From Siphonodentalium dalli (taxonomy: Eukaryota; Mollusca; Scaphopoda; Gadilida; Siphonodentaliidae), in the NCBI GenBank assembly GCA_032622095.1, contig CP136067.1, positions 193,280,052 through 193,344,051 of the forward strand: 64,000 nucleotides of DNA, read 5' to 3'. How positions within the stretch are numbered: position 1 is the first letter of the stretch; the number at the start of each line of letters is the position of its first letter. Of the stretch, positions 1-12,533 are shown one piece after another. The notes under the pieces are model-generated. The model searched no databases and was not told where the DNA came from. It was given only the letters and a program-made list of their open reading frames with translations. A program made the position numbers and the translations under genes.

Positions 1-213
1 TCAATGTTATATTCATCACTTGGAAGAATGTATTAAAAGCAAATAGCAGACAGAGAACATTAATATTGGATTTCCCATTCTCCATTTGGATGGATGTTCA
101 AATATGAATTCAACAAACTGACATATTAAGGATTTTTATTGAAATTTATCTGTCTGAACATCCCTACAAGTGCTAAATGGGGAAACCAACTGCTAGTGTC
201 ATATCATCCAATT

Positions 214-1065
214 TAGACCCCGAAACCACGACAAGTAGTTTTCGCGGCTGGCTCAACCAATTTCGCGGCTGGTTAGCTAGCTAAGCCGGCTCAGTCACGA
301 CATTGGTGGCTGATGAAATATGGCAGCTCAGCCGACTGAGACAATATCATTCAGCGTATTTTCGTTTCCGAAATTGTCCTAATCCCCAGTTATAGACCAC
401 AAGTCCTTCGTTTATTTTCACCATTATGGTAAAGCCCAACACGAAATGAATACGTGTGGTCTGGAATTCTATAGATTCACCACAAACGCTAAATAGATGT
501 ACCATATGTAGATTCCCACCTAATCGGTATAAGTTACATTGGGACTTCTGTCGACTTCAGACTGCTATCATCTTGCGATATATGCATGCATCATTGAATG
601 ATGAATCCGATAGTAAAAATATATAATATTTCAAACTGTTTACTATTCTATTCTACAGGTTATGCACATATTGACAAATGCCAGCACTGTCTGAGACTGA
701 GTCGTGTCGAAATAAACAATTTATATTTTAACCCTTTCAAGTTTCAATACTGAATGGATGCTCCCATTCAGTTATAAGAAAGCATGCATTGGAATAGTCT
801 ATTCCACATTGAGAGGTCCGGGTGTTCTGATGATATAACAACCAAGCAGAGTCCATGCGTGTATGCCGATATTAGGCAATGCAGTTTAGTTCTTTGGATT
901 CACAGTACAGTTGTATTGACATATAAGCCCATGCACACGGCTCAGCCATTTTACAATTCGGGAGGCGGAAGTTTTTTCATGTGGCTGACGTTAGGATAAT
1001 ATGGCTGGCGGTGGCTTGTGGCCAATATGGCTGGCAGCGGCATGCAATGGCGGCTTCGGGCTCTA
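214..1065. mobile_element. possible hAT-like non-autonomous element (degenerate)
   Basis: The left edge reads TAGACCCCGAAACCACG. The right edge, reverse-complemented, reads TAGAGCCCGAAGCCGCC. These form an imperfect inverted repeat with G/C-rich 'gcggctgg' / 'ggctggcgg' subterminal motifs on both sides. The flanks ATCCAATT and ATCCAGTA agree at 5 of 8 bases, so an 8-bp TSD is only suggested. The interior has no convincing coding sequence; the short ORF at 784-999 shows no recognisable domain. This may be an old hAT-type MITE or a chance pairing of a common motif. Confidence 0.35.
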
Positions 1066-1255
1066 ATCCAGTAAATACACAGGCAATGCTATAGCCTATT
1101 CTCTCATATGGTCAGTCGGTCATACTGTAGGAGCGTGGAAGTTATTTCAGAAAAAACATCAGTTTTATTTTATTTCTTTATTGAAATAAAAGAGGTCATT
1201 TCGCTGTGTTGACAGTGACTACCACATTGTTGCTACCATTTTAAAGTGACATTAA

Positions 1256-1760
1256 GGTCATACAAAGTCAATTTCCTGTTTCTCAGGCCAAAAGGTTTTG
1301 AAAATAATGCGGGGTGAGTATTTATATATTATTTTTTAATTTCTCGAGCACATGCCGACAAAGCATTTCGCCTCCCCATCGGCAAGGTTTGGGTCTAATG
1401 TCAAGTTGCTGTGGCTAATATTTCCCAAACAGATGTCCGTAAAAAGTTAGTTGATAGATTCAATGTGATTTAGTAAATCAAAAATAGGCTAACTAGTATG
1501 ACAGATGCAATCCATCACATGTTTTAGATGATGTTCAACAAATGTTTGAACACAGTTCCTAATTACAATATGAACGAAAATGTTATCTGGGAAATGGGCT
1601 TGTACAATCACAATTTCGCGCACGTCAGTTAAAAAAAAAGGTTCTGCAGTTATTTCAAAACGATTGAATCTTCAATCCCCCCCCCCCCCCCACCCCGGAT
1701 TTCAAAACCATACACACGTGCCTGAGAAATGGGAAATTGACTTTGCGTGGCCCGACCACA
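1256..1760. repeat. ~0.5-kb inverted-repeat element (MITE-like)
   Basis: The stretch at about 1262-1315 (caaagtcaatttcc, tttctcaggc, aaggttttgaaa, gcggggt) recurs in inverted order at about 1695-1752. The termini are therefore roughly 55 bp and imperfect around about 390 bp of non-coding DNA. A C-run at 1677-1691 lies just inside the right arm. I could not fix a TSD. A short relative of the same terminal motif may lie near 8350-8410. Confidence 0.4.
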
Positions 1761-2164
1761 ACCTTTTTACAAATAGACGTCTTAAAACAAAACAATAACA
1801 GCAGTATGAATCTGAGCACATACCCCTTTGTTTATTCTGTTTGGATGAGGGAACACAAGCCTGTGAACGCTGGCGACAGTCGGCACCAAAACAATGATCT
1901 CCCCATGTGATTCATGTATGCTGACTCCTCCCAGAATGGGTGTGTCCTGGAATCGATACCTAACATGTGATCCCGTAAGGTTGGCGTCGAGTGATTCCTC
2001 AACAAGTTCCAGAACATCATTAGATGTGCGCCTGTAGACAAATGAACATCATTGAAATATGCTTGTGGAGAACAAAGTTAGTTGCAAAGCAATTGCTTTT
2101 TGATGAGTTTTGATATTAATATACATTGTATGAGGCCGCTTTTTATTTCAGTGTTGGTTTTAAC

Positions 2165-2345
2165 CCTTTCATGACAGGAACTGCACTGTTGCAGCATTAA
2201 AGACCCTTTACTAGTGCATTCTCTTATATATGTGAGTCTACCATATGGAGCCTTGAATAAATAAGAGAATGCACTGGCTTACAATGTCTTACAAAGGTAA
2301 ATATTGTTAGGCCAATGCATTCTCTTATATAAGCGAGGCTCCCTA
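2165..2345. repeat. dispersed 'tgcattctcttatat' hairpin repeat, copy 1
   Basis: Several alternating direct and inverted copies of TGCATTCTCTTATAT occur with the motif 'gcgaggctccc'. Together they form a stem-rich block. The same composite occurs at 27485-27690 and 43070-43530, preceded each time by a similar stretch ('ccctttcatgacagg' or the like). It is non-coding. It is probably a MITE or foldback family whose exact ends I could not define. Confidence 0.45.
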
Positions 2346-3417
2346 GCACCTCTACTATAAGAGCATTATCCAATGAAAAGACAACTGATTAGGACAGTAT
2401 GTATGACAATGCTATGAAAACAATGACCCGACATTTCTGGAGGTCAAAAGCTATGTGTTCGCCTGTTCGGTCACTTACATAATACATACTCAAAATCCTG
2501 GTCGGTATTCAGACTGGAGAGCTCATTTTTAGCAAAAATACACTTGAGTAAATTCGGGCCTGGAGAAATCGTTCACTGTGGAGAGGGATTCGGGTTACAG
2601 AGGTTCCGGTTTGGAGAGCTTTCACCCTTTCTTTACTAAATACTCATTGACGAGTAGTTTCCTTAGGAAATGTTCAGGTAATAAGTTCAACATATTGGTC
2701 GTTTGTTCAACTTATTATCTGAACATTTGCCACAAATCAATAGGAATCCTTCTGCACTTTATTTATCTGCAGTCTGCTTTTATTTCCTGAGCATGCCTTA
2801 AAATCCAATGAGAATCAGAATCATGATTCTCATTTTGATTCTCATAAAAAGACTTGATTCCCTGTAGAAACACTATGTTTTGATTCTCGCAAAATTTGAT
2901 GGATTTTCGGGCCCGCTGAGCATCCCTCCAGATGAATAATAGACCATTCCGATCTATACACTGATAACTGAATAGGAGAATCCATTTAGCAAATGTAGGG
3001 TTAAGAAAACACCATTAAGTAGTGAATAGGTAAATAATAGCCGCCTTACCAGTAGATGTATCGATTTCTTGAACAAGACAAAGCATCAGCACTTTGTATA
3101 TAAGAGTAACCCCCAGAACTGTCTGCAACTTTAATATCTTGTAATGTACTTGCTGATGCACCTGAAAATACATGTAGAACAATGAGAGGTCCAAATTTAC
3201 ACTGAGATGCCACCAATTGGTTGGACAATTGTCTGCAGTGTGTATATATGGATCCTGATCCTCGTTTCTATATATTAACACTTCTATTTTGCATTTAGGT
3301 GTCATTTGTATATCATGTTACTTGATAGGATTTGGAAATAAAAATATGGACACCCTCTGATTAGCTATCAAGATTCTAATACCAGTACTGTGTACAACCA
3401 GCAGTAAGGCCAAAGAA

Positions 3418-3785
3418 AATTAAATGTCTGGTTTGGGTTACAAGCCGAAAAAAATAGGGTCGGTAGGTAGGCTTGAAATTTTATTTTGTTAATAATTTTT
3501 TTTATTTTTACATATTCTTATGACCTTTCATGTGTACATTTTGCTCTGCAAGATTGACATAAAACTACTTTTTATTATTTTAGTATAAATTTGAATATTA
3601 CACAATACTTTCACTTAGAAATCAACCTATTCTGAGATACTTAAATGTGTTTTTTGTGTTTTCTGAAATTTTTTGAGAAAAAATTAAATAGATTTTCTTG
3701 AAAACCATTGAAAAAACTTTAGGGTAAAGGGTTTAAAATAGGATCGGTAGGGAAACCCAAACCACAAATATTTTTTTCTTCGGCC
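3418..3785. mobile_element. PIF/Harbinger-like MITE, TSD TAA
   Basis: The element starts GGCCAAAGAAAAT and ends TTTTTCTTCGGCC, and is flanked by TAA at 3415-3417 and 3786-3788. Inside the ends, 'gtttgggtta' near the left matches 'aacccaaacc' near the right, and 'gggtcggtagg' / 'ggatcggtaggg' lie further in. A 3-bp TAA/TTA duplication with G-rich termini is typical of PIF/Harbinger elements. At 368 bp it has no room for a transposase. A longer element with the same GGCC ends and a TTA duplication lies at 59177-60395, which supports the boundaries. Confidence 0.7.
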
Positions 3786-4950
3786 TAAGCCCGGGTGATT
3801 TTTTTTTATACAAAAAGTTGGGCCTGGGCTTTTACCTTCGAGGACCCCACATGCAAAAATCTCAGTTTACATTCATAGTATTTTATATTTTTTAGATCTT
3901 TATATTATTTTATGTAATAAAAATTAATTTGTTTGTGTTTTATAACTTTTATTTTGTTAGATATCAATTTAAAATAAGACACAAGGATCATCTTACTGTT
4001 ACATATTCTAATACAGTATTTTGTGAAACACAATGGGACAAGTAGTATTAATGAGTTTACCATGGAAATTAGCTGTAGCCTGGAGTAATGCTATTTTTGT
4101 AATTAGACTCTTATTATGACAGCTTTTATAATCACATATGTGAGCTACAGCTAAACACTTATCACACTTCCTTCCACAGGATGAAATAAAGCAGAGAGTG
4201 AATACGGAGAAGTCGGTAGCCGAGAGGTAGCGTACTGGTCTCCCTGGTCCGTTAGGGAAACCTGGTCAGGGTATTCTGACAAAAATCAGAACTTGGTCAG
4301 ATACAAAGTCTCATTCGAGATCATTGATTAACGATCTGAAAGCAAAATGAAGACCCCCCCCCCCATTACAACATTTGTCCAGGTATGTTGTCATGGGTGC
4401 AGTACGCTGTGCAAACGGGCACAGACATTAATGGCTGACCTGTGTACACACCTCGGTATGTGCACATTATAGAACGCTACTGGAGTCACTACATGGTTAT
4501 AAAGTTAATCGACCGTGGTAGCTCCTGGACCTCCGCATAATCTTCAGTAAATTGAAGGCTTCGGAGTAATATGTAGAAGAAAAATACTTCACACCCCTGA
4601 TTGGATGGCTGTAAAGGGCTGCCACGTTTTATGATGTTGATTAATTTACTAACAGGGAAGGATATTAGAAGAGCAAAATAGTATACACTTTTATTTGTGA
4701 GGAAACACATTATTGGACAAAATTTATAACAAATAGAATTTATTTTATTGTGTCATATTAATATATATAGTGTAGATAAAGGGAGCTTATCTCATTGATG
4801 TGGATATATGCAAGAGCTTTTGTCATCTTGATTCAGAGTTAACCTGATATCAACATACCGGTACTTTCCCTCTAACTTCTAAAAATGGGGGTGGGCTTAT
4901 CTTTGAGGACTAGGGCTGGGCGATATTAACAAAAATAAAAACCACAATGC

Positions 4951-6042
4951 TAGTGATGAGCCGATGATCGGAAACGACAATCGGAATCAGCCGATTGTGG
5001 CCCATCGGATGACAATCGGTACTCGGGTTTCAACATCGGCATTTCCGATTGTCTAAATAATAATCAGGTGCTTGTTTTTCTTCAATAAACTGTGTTAAAT
5101 ATAACGATGTTTTGTTGAATAAATGACCAGTAAACATGGGGAAAGTGCAACCAAACACAAATTTGATGATATACAGCCAGGTCCTGCCTAATACAGGTAT
5201 AAACCCCCGGAAGTACATGTCACCTGACACATAATTACGCAGTTGACTGCATTCACCACGCTTCAATTATTATATATCGAATGAATTGAAATAATTATGT
5301 AAAATGAACCAGTGACCTCAATTACCTCTTATCTATAAGCCGACATAAAAAAAACCTGTAGACAGTAAACAAGTGTTGCGTCATCCTTGGTATTGTCTCT
5401 ACAGACTACAGTTGAGTTCAGGATAATGTGGTATAACATAAAAATTCCTTTTCTCAGACGGAGGTCTCATGTTGAATTCCTGTATTTCATTAATTGGATA
5501 GGGATAAATACACTGGTAACAATTATTAATAATATTTAATTGTTTTTATTTGTAATTAAACATTTCGTTCCTGTTTTGGTGTGAACGGTCATGCACTCTT
5601 CTGAGTTGTCATCGCGACGAATGCCAAATCTCACCTGTGTCTGTGATTGTAGCCAGATTTCAGACCCCCTATTGACTTACAGCTGTTGTATAAGGCGCAT
5701 GCACATTTTGAGGGAAAATACTGGGTCAACAAGTAGTGACTTTATATTGACAGAAAACTACGGTAAATTGAGCATGATATAACATGTGTATTTGTTGTCA
5801 GGACGCAGGAATTCGTTCACAAGTCCACCCATACCTACCTTTATACTTACCCAAACGAAACGTATACTTATGTATACTGGTATATTACGGATGTTGTTGC
5901 TTCCAAATCAAAGTAGTAACACATATAGCATATTTTGGTATAATTATTACAATAATCGGAATCGGCACCTGAATCGGCCGATTGTGATCTGAAATAATCG
6001 GCAATCGGCGCAAGGCTCTATTTTACAATCGGCTCATCACTA
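4951..6042. mobile_element. hAT-superfamily non-autonomous element, TSD cacaatgc
   Basis: The termini TAGTGATGAGCCGATGATCG and (reverse complement) TAGTGATGAGCCGATTGTAA share the first 15 bases. The element is flanked by a perfect 8-bp duplication, CACAATGC, at 4943-4950 and 6043-6050, which is diagnostic of hAT insertion. Subterminal regions are packed with 'aatcgg' / 'ccgatt' motifs, as expected for transposase-binding repeats. The 1.09-kb interior has only ORFs under 80 residues, so it must have been moved in trans. It landed at the left edge of the repeat that begins at about 6049. Confidence 0.88.
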
Positions 6043-6048
6043 CACAAT

Positions 6049-6403
6049 GCAGTCCTTCCCAGGAGGAAAACACAACAAGAGCACTTATTTGCTCCCGCAA
6101 TGCAAAAGACGGGTATAACTGCACCCTGTAATATAATCACAAGTAACAAGTTACAAAATGGGACATACATGTACACCTACCACATGTCTGTTTGTATGTA
6201 GTCACATTTTCACAGGCACATAATTGAATTGAAACAGAAAAGAATCAAAATAAACCTTCAATAGTTCAATATTGAATCGATTAGTCATCATAATCATTTT
6301 GACAAGAGGGACGAGAGCACATTTTAGCACCCATGAATTGAAAATTGCGAGTGTGAACGGGTGCGAGAAAAATTGCTCCCGTCTCCTGGGAAAGACTGGC
6401 AAT
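6049..6403. repeat. dispersed ~350-bp inverted-terminus repeat, copy 1
   Basis: The ends carry 'cagtccttcccagg' and, inverted, 'cctgggaaagactg', with inner motifs 'gctcccg', 'agacggg' and 'gggtgcgag'. A second copy lies at about 43730-44098 with the same order of motifs ('gcagaagacgggtgc' to 'gtctcctgggaaggactg'). It is non-coding. The hAT element just upstream inserted at its left boundary. TSD not established. Confidence 0.5.
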
Positions 6404-6834
6404 GTTTGGAAAATAAAATTGTTAATGATACAATCACATTTTTTTTTTAAACAAATAATATAGTGAAGACATAAAGCTAAAGATCCTGTCTTTAAATAAT
6501 GAGTAAGCCGACAAGGATTGGCGTCTTCGTGAAAATCACATTAATCTAAAATCAGTCCGTCCGAATAATGACAATGACTTATCTACAGACTGCATGCATT
6601 GTCAGTGTCTTTTAAGTCACCAACACCCAATGGCCATGAGCTACCCGAACTGCCACAGACTTAGTAGTACTCAGTGTGGCATTGAGCCACTGATGACGTC
6701 ATACTATGATACATTGTGTGTCGAAGTGCAATCTAAGACATGCACTGTTTGTTTGGTCACTCATATTATGGGCTGCTTTCGCATGCATTCAATGAATAGC
6801 CTAGCAAGAGTAATACGGCCACTTGATTATTCAC

Positions 6835-7048
6835 GAAAGTTTTTAGAGTTATCCATCTTCATCTGCAATTTTGACCGAGACAATCCTTTTGGCTGCGTTT
6901 CTGGGCCACATACAAATGAAATAACAAACTTCAAAAATCGATATCTGATCACTCAGAGCTTTGATGGGTGGGTTACTCGACTCGAATCAAATATTTTTTA
7001 CCCCCGAAGCCAAAGAAATAGTAATTTAGGAGCATCTATTGAGTACCT
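6835..7048. mobile_element. TTAA-type MITE, left-truncated copy
   Basis: Matches the right ~210 bp of the MITE seen complete at 34311-34779. It contains 'agagttatccatcttcatc', 'caattttgac', 'aatcgatatctgatcactc', 'gatgggtgggttactcgac' and 'cccccgaagcc', and ends 'attgagtacct' followed by TTAA. The left half is absent. An ORF at 6594-7103 runs through it but is an accident of the repeat. Confidence 0.6.
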
Positions 7049-7104
7049 TAAAAGTCACATTTTGCCGACCTATTTCGTTTCAATCCCGGAAAGTTTTAAT
7101 TAGC

Positions 7105-8880
7105 AGAATTGATTACCTGCTAACTTTCAGTGCAATTAACAGCAAGTTATCACATATTCCTGACAGTACATATTTGCACATTTAGATGATCAGAAATGCG
7201 CATTTAATAGTTGCATACAGTACAAGTTGTTTCTATCATACTAGTATTTGCTACAAAGTCGGTACCATCAAAGGGCTTGCCATAAATAGTTACACTTAGT
7301 TGATTCACGTGACCCGCACATGTTTGGTGTATGACAGTGACCCAGATAATGTGTCCTTCATAACTACAGGCCTTCTAAACAGTGATAATTGAGTGATATT
7401 ATAGATTTTTGAAGTAATTAGTCCACTTACCTTTAATAAATGGACCAGGTATGCATATAAAATTCTGTCCGAAATTTGGTCATGTCGTCATTGTCGATAA
7501 AAAAAATAGGTTAGGCAAAAAAGACGGGGATAGCCGCGTCTGGAAAAAAGGCCTGCGTTGAACCATTTTATTACGATTTTCAAATTTTACCAAAGCTGAC
7601 AAATGATAACACGAAAATAGGAAACTAAAAAACAGAAATTAGTTATGTTTCAAACATCGAATATGATAGACATACAATGGTGCATGTGTTGGTATTCAAA
7701 AACAGACACTAGGCAACGATAACTACCAGGCATATAGTCACCACAAGCTGCCCAAACCCCAAGTTTATTAAGTCTAATGTGTTCAAATATTTCGGTATTT
7801 TATCAATCGAAAAGGTAAACGATAAACAATTTTGAGATTTACAATTTCGGGAACGCAAACCGGAAAGAAATATGGTGAGTATTGGTGATGTGTATGCTGG
7901 TTTAATATTTGAAGTTTTTATGGCTAGCATGTATTGAGGTACATAATACATAATTCAGATACGGCAGAATAAATCATTCTAGACTTTCTATGAAGATCAC
8001 TATATATATCTTTTCGTTTCGATTGTATTCATGTTCCGTATTTTTATTTGAGTAATTGAACCGGATATTTAGCTCTGTTTGTTGTTATTAAACATGCTTG
8101 TTACGAAACAATATTAGAAATGCAAATATGCTCATCCCATTAAATGTGACAACAGGTGATAAAATGTTAGTAGACTGGTCCATCTACAATGTTGAGAACG
8201 ATCTTATTATGGTCATTCTTTATAGTGGAATACATTAGTTTATATCAAAACAATGTTCTCCTTACATTTTATTAACCTGGGAAGGTATAATAACCCATTC
8301 TAACTATGGGCATTATCCCCATAACAAAAATAAAAATAAATCCCTCGCTCCCTCATCTGTTTCTCAAAAAAAATTGCCCGAGATTCAAAACACTTTTTTT
8401 TTTTGGCCTTAAAGTCGATTTTATCATACAATTTACCATTAAACTGCGATGTTTTTACAGCAACTGGTGCCTCTATTTTTTAAGAAATGTATGCCGTTGG
8501 CAGAATCAATGTATCTCACCTGTATCATGTCTATTATTCAACAAATGTCACTTGTTTTTTTTGCCATTTTGTATTTCCATTTGAAACGGTCACTCAAAAG
8601 AAGTCCGCCGATATCCAACGCAGACAAGCGGCTTAAAAATTAAATATTATGCTGGATTTCAAATATCCAGTCGTCGACATACTCACCCTGCTTTAGTTTA
8701 GCCGGAGTTGTTTATTTTTTGTGTCATGAACTCATTTTGTTTTTCACCTACGGGACTCCGTCGGCCTTCGCCGGTATTCCTTTAATGAGACCCAACATTT
8801 CTTCGCTTCCGGTTGTGTCAACTTTGGGGACCGCATCGGAGCCATCTTAGTGAAAATAACGGACGGAATATACCATCTGA
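7105..8880. other. intergenic, no supported gene
   Basis: AT-rich sequence with only short ORFs that show no domain, signal peptide or codon bias I can argue for. A poly-T run followed by 'ggcctta' lies at 8394-8412 and may be a decayed transposon end. From about 8640 the sequence becomes more G/C- and CpG-rich, leading into the candidate exon at 8882. Confidence 0.4.
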
Positions 8881-8881
8881 A

Positions 8882-8918
8882 ATGCCGGATAATTCGAGAA
8901 GAGGGCGTCCTACGACAG
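8882..8918 (+). CDS. candidate short first coding exon (speculative)
   Basis: An ATG in a CpG-richer 200-bp stretch opens 12 codons read as MPDNSRRGRPTT plus one base, followed by GTTTGA, a weak but acceptable splice donor. The surrounding composition and 'ggagccatcttag' upstream look like the 5' end of a transcript. No downstream exon was found before the tandem array at about 9.1 kb, and nothing is recognisable in so few residues. It could equally be chance. Confidence 0.2.
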
Positions 8919-8993
8919 GTTTGACAGCGGATTCGTGTTTCTCGTAATTAGAAGCACATGTTGGATTATAATATGAAAATGTCAATGACACTG

Positions 8994-11172
8994 TAGCTCA
9001 ACTTGGAAAGGGAATAATTTAATGTATTACAGTCAATGGAGCGATTAGGAATGTGGAAAGTTGAATGTCTAATACTAGTTTATAGACATGAAGAGAAAAG
9101 TAAAATCCAAGATGGCTGCTGGCGGCCATGTTTTCGGCCGAATGACCCCAAAATGATTGTATCCCATCTACATGTCATCGTTAACATTTTATGACGATCA
9201 GACTAAAGGTACGACCTGTAGCCTATGCTAAAGAATTTAGTCATACAAAGAGTAAAATCCAAGATGGCTGCTGGCGGCCATGTTTTTTGGCCGAATGACA
9301 CCAAAATGACTCGTTCCCATCTACATGTCATTATTAACATCTATGACAAATTTTATGACGATCAGACTAAAGGTACGACCTGTAGCCCATGCTAAAGAAT
9401 TTAGTCATACAAAGAGTAAAATCCAATATTAACAACCATGACAAATTTCATGATGATCAGACGAACAGTACGACCTGTGGCCCATGCTAATGGATTAAAT
9501 TTTGAAATCCAAGATGGCCACTGGCGGCCATGTTTTTTGTCCGAATGACCCCAAAATGACTCGTTCCCATTTACATTCCAATTTCAATAGCCATGACAAA
9601 TTTTATGATGATCAGACTAAATGTTCGACCTGTAGCCCGTGCTAAAGGATTTAGTCATACAAAGAGTAAAATCAAAGATGGCTGCTGGCGGCCATGTTTT
9701 TTGGCCGAATGACCCCAAAATTACTCGTTCCCATCTACATGTCATTGTTAACATCCATGACAAATTTTATGATGATCAGACGAACAGTACGACCTGTGGC
9801 CCGTGCTAATGGATTAAATTTTGAAATCCAAGATGGCCACTGGCGGCCATGTTTATTGGCCGAATGACCCCAAAATTACTCGTTCCCATCTACATTCCAA
9901 TTTCAACAGCCATGACAAATTTTATGATGATCAGACTAAAGGTACGGCCTGTAGCCCGTGCTAAAGGATTTAGTCATACAAAGAGTAAAATCCAAGATGG
10001 CTGCTGGCGGCCATGTTTTTTGGCCGATTGACCCCAAAATGACTCGTTCCCATCTACATGTCATTATTAACATTCTTGACAAATTTTATGATGATCAGAC
10101 TAAAAGTAGGACCTGTAGCCCGTGCTAAAGGATTTAGTCATACAAAGAGTAAAATCCAAGATGGCTGCTGGCGGCCATGTTTTTGGCCGAATGACCCCAA
10201 AATTACTCGTTCCCATCTACATGTCAATATTAACATCCATGACAAATTTGATGATGATCAGACTAAAGGTACGACCTGTAGCCCGTGCTAAAGAATTTAG
10301 TCATACAAAGAGTAAAATCCAAGAAGGCTGCTGGTCGCCATGTTTTTTGGCCGAATGACCCCAAAATTACTCGTTCCCATCTACATGTCAATATTAACAT
10401 CCATGACAAATTTCATGATGATCAGACGAACAGTACGACCTGTGGCCCGTGCTAATGGATTGAATTTTGAAATCCAAGATGGCCGCTGGCGGCCATGTTT
10501 TTTGTCCGAATGACCCCAAAATGACTCGTTCCCATCTACATTCCAATTTCAACAGCCATGACAAATTTTATGATGATCGGACTAAAGGTACGACCTGTAG
10601 CCCGTGCTAAAGGATTTAGTCATACAAAGAGTGAAATCAAAGATGCCTGCTGGCGGCCATGTTTTTTGGCCGAATGACCCCAAAATGACTCGTTCCCATC
10701 TACATGTCATTATTAACATTCTTGACAAATTTTATGATGATCAGACTAAAAGTACGACCTGTAGCCCGTGCTAAAGAATTTAGTCATACAAAGAGTAAAA
10801 TCCAAGATGGCTGCTGGCGGCCATGTTTTTGGGCCGAATGACCCCAAAATTACTCGTTCCCATCTACATGTCAATATTAACATCCATGACAAATTTCATG
10901 ACGATCAGACAAACAGTACGCCCTGTAGCCCGTGCTAATGGATTGAATTTTGAAATGCAAGATGGCCACTGGCGGCCATGTTTTTTTACCGAATGACCCC
11001 AAAATTAATCATTCTGGTCTAAATGTTGATGTCAACAGCTATGACAAATTTCATAATGATCCGACCAAAGGTACGACCTGTAGACTGCATTGTTGACGCC
11101 TTACGTACACACGTACACACGGACGACAAAGCCATGGCAATAGCTCAAACTTTACAAAGTAAAGTTGAGCTA
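8994..11172. mobile_element. ~2.2-kb element with inverted 'tagctcaactt' ends around a tandem array
   Basis: The left boundary TAGCTCAACTT (8994-9004) is matched exactly in inverted orientation at 11162-11172 (AAGTTGAGCTA). The right flank of the array also carries 'acgtacacacggacgacaaagccatgg', a type of tail I associate with mobile repeats in marine invertebrates. Between the ends lies the 155/164-bp array described separately. No transposase is visible. No TSD was fixed, so the element call is inference. Confidence 0.5.
9097..11092. repeat. tandem array, alternating 164-bp and ~155-bp units
   Basis: Anchoring on 'aagatggc(t/c)(g/a)ctggcggccatg' gives copies at 9111, 9263, 9513, 9677, 9832, 9996, 10160, 10323, 10479, 10642, 10806 and 10961. 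Spacings are 152, 250, 164, 155, 164, 164, 163, 156, 163, 164 and 155. Two unit types exist. The 164-bp type reads 'ggctgctggcgg' and ends 'aaagaatttagtcatacaaagagtaaaat'-like. The shorter type reads 'ggccactggcgg' and ends 'ctaatggatt(a/g)aattttgaaat'. The 250-bp gap holds a partial copy. Short ORFs in the array are by-products of the repeat. Confidence 0.92.
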
Positions 11173-11189
11173 ATAATGGTAAAATATGA

Positions 11190-11645
11190 TATTTGAAACG
11201 TTTTGAACACTTTGAAAATTATTGGGTCGATATTTGTAAATTTACAAACTTTCTTATGCACACATGTCTCTTAATATTTGATAGAGAATAGATGCATTAA
11301 ATTTCTATTTATCAAGATCTCAGTCACTGTTTAGAAGGCCTGTGTAAGTGTGTTCATAACAGGCAGTTGTTCATTTAAAGTATGTTAAACTCGGGCTTCT
11401 GTGAATACTCAAGGATGCTTATGCATTTTATATTCATAATATTGGATAATGCTTTCTTCTGTTCTGTATCGGAAATAGAGACATTTTTTCTTTTTTGCCT
11501 GATCATAATGTACCGAGCCGTTGAACATCGATTCAAATTTTTTTTCATGATATTGTCCGCAATCGTTAGAGGCGTGTAAATCACATTAAAGACGTAGCTC
11601 AATCGGGCCATGATAGACGAATGATCTAATTAGATCATTTTGCAT
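11190..11645. other. no supported feature
   Basis: AT-rich sequence between the tandem-array element and the inverted-repeat complex. Overlapping ORFs on both strands at 11375-11611 are low-complexity and unconvincing. I see no repeat shared with the rest of the window. Confidence 0.4.
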
Positions 11646-11805
11646 ATGTGCCCGACCCACAGTTGTTGGCCATTATATATAAGTAGTAGCCCTAGAGTAA
11701 GAATAATAGGAAAGTTGGGAAACAACATGTTAAAAAAATTATTTTAAAACCCACCCACCTCCCCTGTTGCACTCAAAATCTCATCAAAACGAATACGCTT
11801 CGGAC

Positions 11806-12496
11806 ATGAATAACTACGTATGCAAAACTATCGAATATCGATAATCACACTTACTAGTACCATACATTTCTTGAGAGGTATATCCAGAAAAACTACTTTA
11901 ATCAGGTGAACATAATCAAAATCACGATAAACTTTGGCTCGACACAACATCATTAGCACGGAAATGTTAGGATCGATAACTCTTTCGAAAAGTCGGGTTG
12001 GCGATTACCGCAATACGATAGGGGGAACACTTTGACGTTCGTACTCCTATTTCACCAATTTTTTTACCTGGCTTACCTGTCCTAAGTTTCACGGGAAAAT
12101 GGCTAATTTGATACTATTTGTCATTTTATACATATTTATCACCCCATTTATTATTCATAAAAATAAAATAAAAGAAGCTGAAGATGACATGTTTAAAATG
12201 TTTGAAGCATGAATTTGGCGATAAGTGTCATAAGTTATCAGAGTACGTTATACTTGTGATAGTTACGTTACGCACTCGGTGTTCCCCTATCGTATTGCGG
12301 TAATCGCCAACCCGACTTTTCAAAAGAGTTATCGATCCTAACATTTCCGTGCTAATGATGTTGTGTCGAGCCAAATTTTATAGTGATTTTGATTATGTTC
12401 ACCTGATAAAAGTTGCTTTTCTGGATATACCTCTCAAGAAATGTATGGTAAGTGTGATTATCGATATTCGATAGTTTTGCATACGTAGTTATTCAT
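11806..12496. mobile_element. foldback element with ~220-bp arms
   Basis: Left arm 11806-12030 begins 'atgaataactacgtatgc' and ends 'gatagggggaacac'. Right arm 12279-12496 is its inverted copy with a few mismatches and short indels. The loop is about 250 bp of AT-rich DNA with no ORF. The left arm starts directly where the outer element's left arm ends, so this looks like an insertion into the outer element's loop. No clear TSD. Confidence 0.8.
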
Positions 12497-12533
12497 CTGT
12501 ATCTGTCTGTATCTGTATGTAGTTCGGTGTAGT

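Noticed and set aside
4205-4365. tRNA-like or SINE-like head: 'tagccgagagg' (A-box-like) and 'cattcgagatc' (B-box-like)
   Set aside because: The boxes are about 90 bp apart, the sequence does not fold into a cloverleaf by eye, and there is no second copy or clear tail in the window. Left out as a feature.
6594-7103. 169-aa plus-strand ORF, the longest in the first 20 kb
   Set aside because: Its 3' half is a TTAA MITE fragment and its 5' half has no domain or splice context, so it is a chance ORF.
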